This document shows positions 10,501 through 25,500 of a stretch of 64,000 bases of DNA, in pieces; the stretch's first letter is position 1, and each line of letters begins with the position of its first letter. The DNA is taken from positions 58,401,934-58,465,933 of the forward strand of contig NC_135374.1 in NCBI RefSeq assembly GCF_049243985.1, in the 5' to 3' direction. The stretch comes from Paroedura picta (taxonomy: Eukaryota > Chordata > Lepidosauria > Squamata > Gekkonidae). Both the position numbers and the translations under genes were made by a program. The notes under the pieces were generated by a model. It was given only the letters and a program-made list of their open reading frames with translations, made no database searches and was not told the origin of the DNA.

Positions 10501-13500
10501 ATTAATATTATTGCCAATGCACTATTAGGCAAGCTTGGCAGTTTCAAAGTTGTAATTATTGTTATTCCAGGGATAATAGAAATACATACAAGAATCAAAA
10601 TTTATGAATTCCTACAATCACTGTGCAGATAAAATACAAATCAAAACTACATTTCTTTTTTCTATGTCTCCTCTTACATGGTGGAAGGGATACTGTAATC
10701 ACCAGTTTGATATGGACCTAGCAGATAATTCGAATGCTGAGATGCTTCAGTGTGAGACTGTACCACATTCATCCCAGTTCCTCCCCAACAACATTCAACA
10801 ACAGAATAACCCATTAATAGTTTTGTCTCGTTTAAAGAACTCGAGGGCATTCAATTAATTATGATGTAGAAGCTATTTTAATCCAATCTTAACTTTCTCC
10901 CAAGGTCTTTTATCTGCATAGTGGGCAGAGGCCTTAAAGGCTTACAACAATTTTGGACTGGAGTTGGGGCACAATTAGGTCTGTGTGACTGACCTTTATT
11001 CATTTCCCAATTGATAGGCACTCAACTCTGAATGAGTATTATGACCAGTGTACAAATCATTGGGAGGAAGAGAAATGGGTGCTTTTGAGTTATGACAGCA
11101 GTTCAATCTCCCCCACTAGGATACTATAAACCAAGGATGAGTAACAAACAATCTATACTTAGGTTTTACTATTTGAAACTAGGCTCCCTACTTTGTTATC
11201 ATATTAAAGGGAGGGGGGAAATATGTCCTGTATGTCAGCACCTCTCAGGTTGTCTAAGTCTTCCCTGATTGGCCAGGGCGTCAGTTCAAAGGCTTCCTGG
11301 TTCCCAGTTGCAAGACTTGTCTAAAAGTGACTATGCTCCAGAAGCTCTAACTTCTCTCAGCAGAGATTTGCCTCTTGATTTTCCCCCCTCCTCTGCTGAC
11401 TCCAATCCTCTCCCTGCCTCGTTCAAAAGAAAAGAAGCTCCTGCTGCACCCCCCCCCCCGTCTGCGCTTCCCCAATAAAATGCAGAACCCTTTCTGTTTC
11501 AATTGGGAGGGGGATAGAGGAAGATCAGAATTCAAATTGATTTGAATCCAGCAGGATCCACAACGTAAAAAACAAGTAAGTGCAGAATCATCCCAGGTCA
11601 GGAATCAGGTGTATGGAGTTCAGCAGTACCAGCTCACTTATCAGACTGGGGCTGCTGTTAGCATCTCACTTGCTGGTGAACCACATGTGACTCCTGCACA
11701 TATGATTCAAACTCTTGTTGCTATAAGCAGTGAAGCTTGAGCAGATCAAATACATCTCTATTTGTTTCTCCCCTTTGACTCAAATGTTCCCAACATTCTC
11801 TAGGCATAATTGAGAAATTCCTGAGTACACAGAAACATCTATAGGGCTTGTGAAGGGCCCAATTTTGCTGTTTTTTTTTACTGGCACAAGGTATCCCTTT
11901 TTACTATTGACTATAGAAATGATGATTAAGGCTGGAAGCTGAAGAGCAGCTTGAGTTCATCTAGGGGATTCACCATTTTAGTGTTTTTTAAGTGTACAGT
12001 TCTCTTGGACTCCCACAACTATTTTCATGGTTCTTTGGATCCTGGTCTGTAGCTGCAACTATGTATCTATCATATATGTGCACTGGAGAAATTTAGTGAT
12101 GTGAAGCTACATGAAGAATAAGTGTCATTCATATTGTACCTTGTGGAGATCTATTTCAGGAATATGTCATACCTAAAAATACCACTTGATAACTTCTCCA
12201 TTACATCTTCTAGAATGCGTATCTAATATGTTAGTCAAGGAAAACAATATATCCATGAGCAGGCCTTCAACTTCTTCTCTAGTGATAGTATAATAATTAC
12301 AGTCCTTTAATAATCTGTTTTGGATATACATAAAAAACAGTGGTTTTATTTTTTAAAACAGCAGTGTTTAGTATTAAGTAGCAATCAAGTAACCCATAAC
12401 TCATGACAATCTTACTCTTTTACCCACCATGCCCATCAATGTGACAGGCAGCATTTATTTTCTAATCTAGTAATCAATGGAGGCAAGGGAAGTGCTGCAT
12501 TGGGGAGAGCTGAGAAAAACTCCTCTTCCCAGCACCAATTGTCAGGTGCAGGAGGAAAAGATAATCTATGCATCAATTTTGTTTCAGAAAAATTCAGTAG
12601 AACTAGTATCTATATCTAGTATAAGGATAAGGATGGGATGTCATAAATGTAGCAATTGTTAACATACTTCAAGATAGTGATTCTGACAGCCTGCTTGTAA
12701 ATGAAACAATAACCCATGTTATCATTATGGGATTTCACTAAATTAGTTGAGGACTGGAAAGCAGAAAACACTCTGCTAGTTGTTTAAAAGGAGTCCAAAA
12801 GGGACCCAGGAAATTAATATCTATTCTGGGTAAATTAGTAGAAACTATTATTAAAGGCAGAATGACTAACCACATTGTGGAACAAAGCCTTTTTTTTCCA
12901 GTTCTGGGGTTCAGGCCATTTAAACCAAGCATCCAAGCAGGGTTGGCTCCCTATCAGTTCAGTTTAAATGGTTGCAGTCCATTTAAGCTGTCCCTTTCAC
13001 TGCCCCCCTTCCAAGATGGGAGAAGCAAAATGGAAAGCTGAAATGAGAGGCAGCCATTTTAGGCTAATAGCAGATGGGTGCACCTGCTTTCCTGCGAGTC
13101 ATTTCAGCAACTGATTTCATTCCCTTGCACTTAGAAGTGGGGAAAAGTGAAACAGACTACTGAAATGGCTGCTAGCTGTTTAAACTACTCATTTTGCTTC
13201 CTCTTGCTTAGAAGGGGGGAACAGATGGTTAAAACATGGCTGCTAGTAATTTAAACCTAACAACTGACAGGCACATTTCTATTTCGTTTTCTCTTGCTTG
13301 GGAAAAATATTCATCAATCAGATGATCATGCCCAGAAATCTTGGAAAGGATATAAAGATATTTTCCTTGTTTCAAATTTGACAGATTCCATACTTCTTCA
13401 TTCAGAAAAGAGACTGTAGCACCTTTGAGAAAAAGGCAACGGATATCTGGAGGATCCAACTTAAAAAACAACAAATTAAAATTAGTTGATGTCATTATCC

Positions 13501-16500
13501 AAAATAATATAAGAACATGTGAATGATAGAAATTAGCTGCACTCAAAATACTTATCGTTGAATTCTGCAGCAACGGATTCGTGCTACAATAGTAATTTCA
13601 AATGAAGTGCCCTTTCTTGTTATACAAAACAGTTATTTGTTTAGTCCGCTAAGTTGTGCTAAATATTTTCCCAACTAGTTGTTACTAGGCATTTCCTCCA
13701 GATCATGACGGGACAGAGCCATATAAATGTGGCTACATATGTTTCTTGTCTTCCTTTTGCCTTGAAAGCTACCGGATTGATTTGCCCTTGTAGTGTCCCC
13801 TTTCCTAACTTCTTTAGGAAAAATTCTGTATAGAGTTTAAACAAAAATACTACTTGCTGTAGACTGGAAGCTTCTTTGTTCCATGGCAACAATTGGGGGT
13901 AAAGGAACTGGACCATGTCCTGGCCTGCGGGGTGCACAGTATCAATGTTACTTTACAGATGCTTCCTTTTACGCTGTACCTCACTATCAAGGTTGAATCC
14001 AAGTATCCATGCTCACAAGAATTGGGAACTTTCTTATATTCCCCTCCTCCACAGCAGCATCTTATGACTTTGGGAAAGTTCATTCCCACAGTTATAGGAC
14101 TTGTGTAGATTAATGGCCATTCAGGTTGAGTGGATGTAGCAGAGAGAAGGTGAAGCTGCCCTTCCTAAGCTGATAAGAGAGGAAGGAGTGGACAATTTTA
14201 CCTCTGCCTCACTGTAGCCCCCTGACAATTATGGCTATTAGTCCACAAGCAATCAGGTTTTCAAGGCTTGGGAGAGGCTGCTGGGGAAAATGGAAAGTGA
14301 AAAATTTCTGCAACCATTAATGACTTCCACTGAACCAACTGGCCAACAACTGTTTTCTGCATTCCTCCATCTTACACTTTGATTGCATCTCTTCCATGAC
14401 ATCCTCTTGTGACTTTCTTCTTCCCATGTGCAGAAGTACATCTATTATTGCTTCTCTTCTTTTCCTGATTTGTTCTTCCCTATTTATGTGAAAGTATCGC
14501 CTTCCCTACTTCATATTGCTGCTTCTCTTCTACTTTAAGACATACTTTTCAAGTAACACTTTTTGTGATCTCTTTCCCTCTACTGAATTCATGTTTTTCT
14601 GACTATCCCTGATATCTCCCTGTATTCCTTATCTTATCCATGTAATGCATAAAGTACTTGATACTATTAGTAGTAAGGCTGAGACCAACATATCACAATG
14701 ACAGTACATAATATTAATTCTTACTTGAAGGTTTTCTTCCGTGGTAACCCAATGGCCTCCAGCACTGAGCAGTGTAATGATATCATGTTTGTGTGGTAGC
14801 AATTGTTGTGAAGTTGTTTCATTTTCCTTACTGTATAATCTCACTGGAAAAAAATCCTAAAAGAATAACTGTGGCATTTAAGAGTTTCACAACTTTTTAA
14901 TATATTCAGGATTCACCTACAATTATTCTGTATACATATTTGCCACTGACTTTCATTTTTGCTCTGTGTTATTTCAACTGGAAATTATGCTGTAAAGATT
15001 ATTTTCCTAGCTCACCTCTCTGACTGTTGGCAATTCATGACTGTTAACAACATCTGGCAAAGTTGGACTGTCGCCCAGCATGACCCCCAATTTAGCATCA
15101 TCACTGTCCTCTTCATGCTCATGGACATCAGAGGATACAGATTAAGATTTGCAGAAATGATGCAGGTAGCACTGTTTTGCTGGGGACAAGGGAAGAAGAA
15201 TTAGTGGTTTTGATGTAACACTCCACTGTGATCAGGCAGCAAGTACCTCCCTGTGCAAAAGCATGCTACCTACATCATGTTGATTCCAGTGTGATCTCTA
15301 ATTCACCCTTTTCTGCTGGTATGCTGGAAAGAAGCAATGAGAATGGATTAAGGCCTGCAAAAGTAAATAAATGCCATAACCTTTGATAGAGAAATGTCAG
15401 GAATTTTGCTCAGGAACTACTGCAAGTGACATAACATGGCCAGCGGCCATATTAAAAAACCTGAATACATGGAATTAGCTGCAGTTATAATTTAGGATTG
15501 TACAAGTGCACGGAAAAATCAATGGATTCTTAAAACTGTAGAAGAATTAGAGGACTATTAAGAGGCATAAAGGTAAAGGTATCCCCTGTGCAAGCACTGG
15601 GTCATGTCTGACCTTTGGGGTGACGCCATCTAGCATTTTCATGGCAGACTCAATACGGGGTGGTTTGCCAGTGCCTACCCCAGTCATTACAATTTACCTC
15701 CCAGCAAGCTGGGTACTCAATTTTACCGACCTTGGAAGGATGGAAGGCTGAATCAACCTTGAGCTGGCTGCTGGGATTGAACTCCCAGCCTCATGGGCAG
15801 AACTTTCAGACAACATTTCTGTTGCCTTACCACTCTGCGCCACAAGAGGCTCATTAAGAGGCATAACAAGAAGTAAATAGAAAACACTGACTGTGGACAG
15901 AATTTTGAACTGCATAAGCAAAACTGGCCCTTATAGAAGTGGAGGGGGCAGGAAGGGGAGGGGAAGCAGGTATATGTACACAGTGTGCTTCCCAACCATA
16001 TTCTGTATGATCACACTACTTCGTGGGTTTCTCAAAGCCTGAAGAATGTTTCAGGGGTTTCTCAACAGGAAAAAAGTTGAGAAAAGCTGTTAGACATAGG
16101 GCCATTTTTTCTGTCCATGGTTTTGTAAGGTGCCTTGAACCATAGTTTGATGATCTGAATGAGAGTATATACATATTGTAATTAATAAAATATTATGCGA
16201 TAGAAACAGCAAATTTTAAACTTAATGAATCTTAAAATTTCCTGCTTTTATATTCTACAGATTTCTTTTAAAAGATAAAGAAGTTATGACTCTGGTCTCC
16301 ATTTGAATACTATCACAGGATATTCATGCTCCTATGTATATTGCGATGTTCAACTAGTCAAAGTTATAACTTTTTCTGGTAAGTTTATAGTACACAAAGG
16401 GAGAAGAAAAAAATCAAGTTTTAAACTGCTGTGACTGAGGCATTTTTGAAATGATTTATCTGCTTCTAACTCAAGAGATACCCCTCCCTGTTTCCAATTG

Positions 16501-19500
16501 TACCCATCATCCAGGTTTTATATTGAATATAACTGTGCACAGAAAATCCCTTGTGCAGCTATGAGCCCATAAAGGAAACCTTTCACCAGCAGTAACTGAG
16601 TATATATGACATCTCTTGCCTCTCTCACCCAACTAATCCCCCATACTAAGTTACTCTCTGATGGATGCATAATCTCAATTTAATCATAACAGAATCCATG
16701 GATTTTATCACAGAATGCCACGCATCAACCTAAACCTGCTCTCGTGGCCTTATAATATGCCTATATACAGAGAGATGACATGTGCAATAAATAATTTTAG
16801 TATACAAAAATATATATTAATGGAGTATTTATTCATAAAATATATGTAGGTATTATACGTAATAAAAGCTTTTGAGCAGTTACATACCTCCTGCATCCAG
16901 GATAATATCCACTCCAAGTCCTCCAGTTTCCTCCAAACAGCTTTCTGTCAGGTCATACTTTCCATTTGATTCATCTATAATACGAGCTAAAAGGGATAAG
17001 AATATTTCAACAGTATTTTAGGCAAAAAATGTAGCTTCTGTTCTTCAAACCAATCCAGAAACCAAGGACATAAGGAGAACATTTTCTTTTCTTCAACAAC
17101 ACTTATAATTGGTCAGTAAGATTGCAGGAAACAAGAAAGTTACCAAAGATTAGGCTGCAAGCTTATTGGCTACCCTGACATAAAATTTAGAATATTTTGA
17201 GCTTAATGTGAACTACCTAAAGTTAATCAAAATTCTTATAAAAACTGTAAGGCTGTTCCTTAAATACCTGTCAATGGTTGCCTGGCACCTTTTAAAATTA
17301 AAAACAAACAAAAGAACAAAAATGAAAAAAAACAGCAGACTGGTTAATTTATATGCATTGGACATCAAAGTTGAAAAAAAACTGAAAAAATCTCAAGTTT
17401 TGGGAGAGCAAACTGAATTTGAAAAGCTGACAATGCAAGATAAGCCACACTTCTTGTTTAGAATGTATAAACTTTTGCTTAAATATGAAACTGAGACAGA
17501 TGAAGCAAAATCTTGTATGATAAAGTAGATGCAAAATCTTGGTTTTTACAGTAGAGATATGGGAACACATTATGGTGTAAATACATAAAATGAATGAAAT
17601 GCCAATTATTGTGTGAAAATTGGTATGTTTATAGATGGCATCTGACACCTAAAGTTATCAGTAAAATATCTAAACAGAATGATGGTAAATGTTGGAAATG
17701 TCAAGATGCTATTGGATCTTTTTTCTATATGTGGTGGATTTGTAAATTGATTTAAAAAAATCCTGGATAAAAGTTAATGATAAATTGTAAACTATGTTTA
17801 GATGTAACTTTGCATTGGACCCCCCAAAAATGTTGTTAAGCATTAGATCCACAGGTATACCAAAACCGAGTGCTGAATTATTCTTCCATGTAAAAACAGC
17901 ACCAAGACTCATAATTGCTTCTAGCTGGAAGCAGCAGCAGGCTCCTCACGTGGATCTATGGAGTACAAAACTTTGAGAACTAGCTGTAATGGCTAAACCA
18001 ATGGACCTGGTCAACCATAGACCACTGGAAGGGTTCCAAAAGCATTGGGACAAATATCTGGAATATATGTAAACTTTTCTATTTCTGCAACCTTTCTGAA
18101 CTTAATTGCAAAAATAAAAAAACCAAATGAAACAACCAGTTTTTTAAAAAAATACTCAAAATATCAAATATGGAACATATTAAACAAAAATCACAAGATC
18201 TAATTTCCAATTGAGCATGATAGAGAGGGTTATCAAATAGCTGAGCAGACTGCTCTTTGCTCATTTCACTTCTATGCCTGTCTCTCCAAGCCCACGCACC
18301 ATAATTAACCATCACTCACATTGGGAAGTAGAAATGTCCCACACAGCGTCTCCAGTCCACCCTCTCCTCTGTGTAGCTAAGAGCAATGGTCATTAGCGAA
18401 CTAGGGGTTTTGGAGACATTATGAATAATGGAGTGTGATGTCATCCACACATTCCATGTTGAAGGGCTGGCTAGTGTTGGAATGTGCAAGACCTATGGGA
18501 GGCATCGGAGGAGATGTGTATTTAGCATAGTTAGAATGATGTGTTTCAAATAATCTCCAGTGTCTTGATTGCCTCAACAGGAGACTTCCTGCAGCTTTGA
18601 GCATACTTCCTCATAGCTTGCCTCCAGAACAGACAGAATAGAGGAAGAAAAACAGACAGTTAGGACTCTCTCTCTTGCCTCTTTCTATACAAGGTTTATT
18701 TCTCTTCTTAATGGAATTATTTTATTATTTTAAGCCACTTTGTGCTACGTTCTCTCTGCAAATTTAAATTATGCCAACAGATAGGAGAAGGAACCCTATG
18801 GAAATCCCTTTGGGTTGCATCTGTGTTAACATGTGTCTGTAGAAAATCTCCTTCAACAGGATTAGAATCATAGAATCATAGAATCATAGAGTTGGAAGGG
18901 GCCATACAGGCCACCTAGTCCAACCCCCTGCTCAACGCAGGATCAGCCCAAAGCATCCTAAAGCATCCAAGAAAAGTGTGTATCCAACCTTTGCTTGAAG
19001 ACTGCCAGTGAGGGGGAGCTCACCACCTCCTTAGGCAGCCTATTCCACTGCTGAACTACTCTGACTATGAAAATTTTTTTCCTGATATCTAGCCTATATC
19101 GTTGTACTTGAAGTTTAAACCCATTACTGCGTGTCCTCTCCTCTGCAGCCAACAGAAACAGCATCCTGCACTCCTCCAAATGACAACCTTTCAAATACTT
19201 AAAGAGGGCTATCATGTCCCCTCTCAACCTCCTTTTCTCCAGGCTGAACATTCCCAAGTCCCTCAATTGATCTTCATAGGGCTTGGTCCCTTGGTTTAGC
19301 ATGCTGATTGATTTTAGCATGCTTAACAATCCAAATAAAACCTATGCCACATATAAATGATTAATTTTGGCTGGATCATGTCCATTACCTCTCTTTACTG
19401 CACAACTTATTATAATTTACAACAGCAGTATATATTCAAAATACTTTTAATATACAGCTTAACCATGATATAATATATAGCCTATGTCAGCCTTTGTTTA

Positions 19501-22500
19501 CAGAAGGCAATCTTCTGGTTCAGCAAAATTACTCTGATTTTTTTAAAGTTCTGGCAAAAAGCAGCTTAGTAGAGATAAGCCACCAACTGTGGCTATAATT
19601 TGCCCTCTCAACGTCACTTTTCTGTAACAACATCTCTAGCAATCATCCTCAAAAGTCTTACCTCTCCTCCATGAAAAATAAAATCAGAGTCCAGTGGCAC
19701 CTTTAAGACCAACAAAGATTTATTCAAGGCGTGAGCTGTGCTTGCACTCAAAAGCTCACACCTTGAATAAATCTTTGTTGGTCTTAAAGGTGCTACTGGA
19801 CTCTGATTATATTGTGCTACTTCAGACCAACACGGCTACCCATTTGAATCTCTCCTCCATGGAAATCCAAGTAATTGTCAACTAATCAGAGCAATTCTGT
19901 ACCATAAATCAAGAATTGCATTTCTAGAAAAGAGCATCATCTTAGCCTGGCTTTTATTTAGGGGTTTTTTTTTTGGGGGGGGGGGAGTTGACATTTATTT
20001 ATTAGATTTACAGACTGCCACTCCCAGGAAACTGGCTTGCGGCAGTTCACAAAATAATATAAAACATAAAAACAAATCTCCCATAAAACACCCCAGTATT
20101 AACATCTGAAAACTAGCATAAAAATGGTGGTATACAATTCAGGATTAAAAAAAAAAAACTCCTCCCATGCTTTGGCCCTCTGGGATTGGTCCAGATAGTA
20201 ACCAGTGGTTGATGGTTAAAAACCAGGGTGGCAGCTGGGGGCAGCCATCAACAGCTCTAATGCTGCGTCCAAACTCAGGGTGGGGGTGGGGGACTAGAAG
20301 GGAAGGAAGCTAAGCATCATGCTAAGTGCCCAATATTCCTAAATTATGTGTACAGGTTCTATGGAAAGGACCCCTGAGATAAAAGAGCAGTGTTGAATCT
20401 CCTGAGGGAACGGTTCTGGAGAAAGGACAATTCCTTCCGAGTTTATTTGCTTTATACTTGAGACTCAGCTCCAAAGTAGCTATTCTATACTTGATTTCTG
20501 ATAAATAAACCTTTGTTGTTCATCTCCACCTGTGTCTTATCCGTCTAGTTCAGGCTTTCTCAGTCAGGTTTTCATGATGACCCTGGGTTTCTCAAATGGA
20601 TGGGAGCTAATTCATTTTTATACATATATTTTTTAATGTGTTAAACCAGCCCACCCCCTTGGCCAATGATGGCCTGGAAGGGATGGGAGGGCAGGTACTC
20701 AGCTTGCTTCCCAATCATGTTCTGTACTATCGAACCACTTTTGGGTTTCTTGAAGCCTGAAGAATGTTTCAGGTGTTTCTCAGCTATAAAAAAGTTGAGT
20801 GTAAGCACTCGACACAGTTTACTAATTTAACATAATTAATTTTTGCTATATATTCCCAGTGTCATATTGGAAGTTCTTAGTTTGAGGAAGAGTGCTTGCA
20901 CTTGAAAGCTCACATCTTGAATAAATCTTCATTGGTCTTAAAGGTGCAACCTGTTTGAGTTTGACATATCTCTGAAATGATAAGCTACATAATATACTGA
21001 TTTGGCTATTAGACTAACAGGAATCACTTTAGACTTCATATGAAACATTTAATGCTTTTATTTGGGTCACTGTGTACCATGTTTAAAATCCACTGTGCCT
21101 ACAAACCATTAGAAGATATTCTCTGCGATGCTATATAAGGTTATAAATATTTTATAATATTTTGTTCTAGTCTATAGGCCAACTGTTCATACATAAATTT
21201 CCTGTGAAAAATAATTTTTAAACTGGTTCTAAGCTAGGGAAATATCATTAGTTAGCAGTTCAGTTCCCCCCCCCCCCACCATGTAGGTTTTTTCATTTTT
21301 CACATTAGATGCCATAATTGCAATATATAGTTGCAAAACTACTACATATAATGCAGAAGCTGTCCAAGGAGGTAACTGCCATTTATTTTATGAGAAGTTT
21401 GCAAAACATAGTTTCAGAGTGAGGGGATAAATGAGGAAGTGTTGAGCTTATGAAGATAGGTTAGTCTAACATGGGGGAGGCATTCATTTACAAGGGCATG
21501 GCATGGAAATGCAATTGTCTAATAAAGATAAGCATTTAAAATAGGATATGTGTTTAAAAACAAACAAAAAAGGGAGAGACATCTGATACCACTGTACAAA
21601 AATAACACAAGAGGAGAAGTCTTAGGGAGATGAAAAAACTTTGCAACTGTTGCATTAATGAAAAGACCATTCTTAATTATGCCATCTGTGCAATTCTCCT
21701 CCTCCCCCAATTGTGTTACCTTCTGATTTTAGCACCTTATTTTCAGTGGATATTGCTGACTCTCAAGTTCTTTCATTCTGCAATCCAAGACCTACATTAT
21801 CCAGCAAGAAGCATTGCTGCTAACCCCTTAACTCATCATGGGTGCCACTCTAATATTATGCTCACACAATAAATAATTGTGGACATGTTTATGGACTTTT
21901 CTTTCCTACCTCTACATTCTGACACAATGCTTCCAAATACCTTGGAGACTGTCTTGTTTGAACTGGATCTCAAAACCACTTACTTTTCTTAATTTCAGCC
22001 CTTGAGCTCACAATATTCAAATAAGCAAGCAGAATAAGGGAAGTGTTATAAGCTCTCACAGGTCAGCAGTACCTAGTTAGCAATAAGTAGTTAGTTATTC
22101 AGCCCAAATATTAACATTATAAAACTGGTGGCATCCCTAGTATTGTTATTTATTTTTTGGACGATTGACAGGAAAAACAAGGGCCATTCTGCACAACGGG
22201 CAATTTCACTAAGTCTGAGCGCTATTGAAAAGCACTGTAAGCAAAAGTGGCAGGTCTCGGTAACGCACACAGCCGGTTCAATCGAAAAAAAGGCTCTCCC
22301 ACTAGCTCTGCTCTCGTAACATACAAGTTTCCAGTCTCACCGAAATTGAAACAAAGGAGGCGATATTTTTCCGTGCTTCCTCCCTCCCCTGGCCGTCAAT
22401 CAAATAGAGCAGCCAATTAACTGTTGTGTTCGTGTTTCCCTTTTAAAACAGTTTTTTAAAAACATGAAAACACCAGTAGCAACGCATATTCGTTCATTCG

Positions 22501-25500
22501 GTGTATCAGAAAGACCTTTTTCGCTGGCTTAGGAGCTGGTGCTTACTCGTTTATACGCTCTGAAAGTAAAAAAAACAAACCCTTTCCCCCAGTGCTATTT
22601 CTGGCTGAAATTACGGGCAGTGTCAAACGGGGGGCTGTATAATTTTTGAAGCTTTACAGATAATTGCTTGTGGAGGGATTTCAGCCAAAGAAGCATCAAT
22701 TATTCGTTGCTTTGGCCGGTTTAAGAAAAAAAATGGCTACCACGACACCGGAAGCTCGGGTGCGGGAGATTAGGGAGGGACATGCTTGCTACCGCTGTAT
22801 TGAGAACACACATGTCTTTTTCGGATGTGTTGCAGGTTGTTCTCAAGAGTCTAGTGGTTTTTGTCAAATACAACAATTTTGTCAAATACAACAATGCGAT
22901 TTTTGCAGGAGTGTTGGAGCAGTTTTGCAGATTGTGTACGACATTGTAAATAACAAAGAATAAATAGCATTACACAATGGTAACACTTCAGCAACATTAA
23001 CGCTGTGCGGAATGGCCCCAAGTAAGCTGCCAATAAAGAAGGCAATAAAGAAACAAAAGCCATCTGCATTTTACAAAAGTGTACTTCTGATTAATGTGAT
23101 AAGAATATGAACACAACAATGCTGAGCTCAAGTATGACATGCTTTGTCTTTTATTAAAGAATTAGGGATAACGCCCATTTATAAAAATGGGCAGAGGTAG
23201 GGCGTTCGGAGAAGTGGCCTCAGAGGGCGTTGGAGGGAGGAGGCGGGGTAGTAGTGGGCGGCAGATGTTGGGGGAAGGCGGGGAAGCAGCAGAGCGTGGG
23301 CTGGGGGGCGACGGGGAGGAAAAGGACGCATGCTCGGGATACCGGGCATGCGTGCATCAGCGAGGGGGTGGGGTGCTGGGGCCGCGGCAGCGCATCGGGC
23401 TCTGCAACCAGGCATGTGCGCGACTCCGCGCATGCCTAGTTCAGTTCAGGGCCATGGGAGCTGCCGGGCAGAGCTCGGCGGCTGGGGCCGTGGCAGGCAA
23501 AATGGAAGGGAAGGGCCAGGGATGCGGAGGACCAGGGTAAGGTGACTGTCGTGTTGGGGAGGCTGGATCGGTCGAGGAAAGGAGTGGTGGGGAAGGGCGG
23601 GGATGGGGGATGGGCGAGAGGCGGCGGCTGGTTGTCGGCGTGTCGGGGCGGAAAGCGATCTGGGGAGGGTGGAGGGGTGATCGGACGGCGGGCGGGAGGG
23701 TGAGTGTGCGTGTGTGTGTGCAGGAAGCATGGAAAGCGGCGGCGGGGTGGGAAGGGGTCTGGGGAGGGTGGGAGGGTGATTGGCGAGCGGGTGGGTGAGT
23801 GTGTGTGTGTGCTGGAAGCGTGGGAAGCGGCAGCAGGGCGTGGGGAGGGTGGGGAGGTTAGGGGCCGCCGGCCGGGTGCATGAGTGTGTGTGTGGGAGGG
23901 TGTTAAAAGGGAGGGGAGCAGTGGCAGGGCGGGAAGGGGTCTGGGGATGGAGGGGGGTAGTTGGTGTAGTGCGGGCGCGTAGTGTGGTCCAGGAGGAGGA
24001 AAGGAGCATGGACACCGCGTCTTCAATGCGGCATCCCGGCTCCTTTCCCCAGGGCAATGGGAAGGCAGGAGGACTGACCATAGACGAAGGCAGTGTGTCC
24101 TTCGGTGCGGCGAGTCCTCTGGCGGGCGAGGCCAGGGCAAGCGGCAACTGGGGAGGCACGCTTTGCGCGCCTCCCCAGTTGCCACTTGGCCCTTGAGTGG
24201 CACTTGGAGGGGCAAATCAAGATCCGCTGCGTGGCTCCTGATTCGCCCCTCCGAGTTTTTATCACGGACAAAGCCCGCCCTAACTCCTCCCCAATAGCCC
24301 TTAGGACTTTATTTTATCCGCTCCACAGGAGCGGTTAAAGATATTTCGTAAACTGAACATTTGTACATTTGGAATAAATGTTTGTATGGCAGGGATTTAT
24401 GTGAGCTTTATAAAACTCTAAAGTTCATGCTTACACAATTCATGACACATACTAAACTGCATGCATCTCAGAAGGCATGCATTGCGGCCTGCAAATTGTT
24501 TGAATCCCTCCTCCATTTCCTCTCGGAACCAAGACTGGTCTAAAGACAGGAGGCTTGTGGAATAATCTAAACTGGCCTACTTAGAAATAAGCCCTGTGGC
24601 TGAACTGGATCTAGGAAAGTACAGACAGGACAGCAGTTGTATTGAACCTCAGAGAAGCAACCATGCTGGCTGATTTCATGTTGGCTTAGCGGGTAACAAC
24701 TTTGTACAGGTCCACTATAGTCCAATTCCCCCTTCTCCTCCATAAAATAGAAGGAGAATTAATAGAAGTTGTAGTCTAAGTTAAAACTTTTTACCTAGTG
24801 AGATTTTGCTGTATGTAAACTTTAAGAAAATCTCAAAAAATGTATTCAGAGTTAGCTTTCTAGTACACTTTACTAGTGTCAAACAACATAACTCACCCAA
24901 AGGCAAAAGCTTCTCAAGATGCTGTTTGTCTTCAAGACTAAACACAGTAGAAATGACCTTGGCTCCTCTATGTTGTGCTAACTGAATAGCTATTGTACCA
25001 AATGGCTGCAAGAGAGAAAACAATTAAAAAAAAAACAAAACACTCCCAGTAGGTATACATATTGCCTGGTTCTAGGCCAAGGCTTGACTCCCCCTCCCAC
25101 AAGCAAGTAGTAGACAGTGGGAAATATAGAGGGATCTTATTTGAAATAGCTGGGGAGATTGACAGGATAGTGGGCAGGACCATGGAGGAAGCAGGAGGAG
25201 GCAGCTGTAGCAAACAGACTGCAGCTACACCTCAGGCATTAGCTGATGACTTCATTGGCTGGCTAGTTGAAGGCTTTGATGGTTGAGAAAACCTCTGAGG
25301 ACCCAACCAGTGAGGGAGTAGAGTGGCTGGAGGCAGCAGGAAGACAGGTGGGAAAGTGAACCCCAACATGAGCTTGGGAACAAGAGCCTTGAGGGTAGGC
25401 TTAGCCCACAGGAAAAACAGGGAAAGGTGTCTTCCAGCCCTAAGCCACAGGAAGAAGTGGAGAGGGATTGGCAGTGCCGCTGGACTAACTTTGTTTTCTT

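Noticed and set aside
23436-24215. 259- and 237-codon open frames rich in Pro, His and Thr
   Set aside because: They follow the 100-bp minisatellite and GC bias of the repeat element; composition is low-complexity and overlapping frames are equally open.
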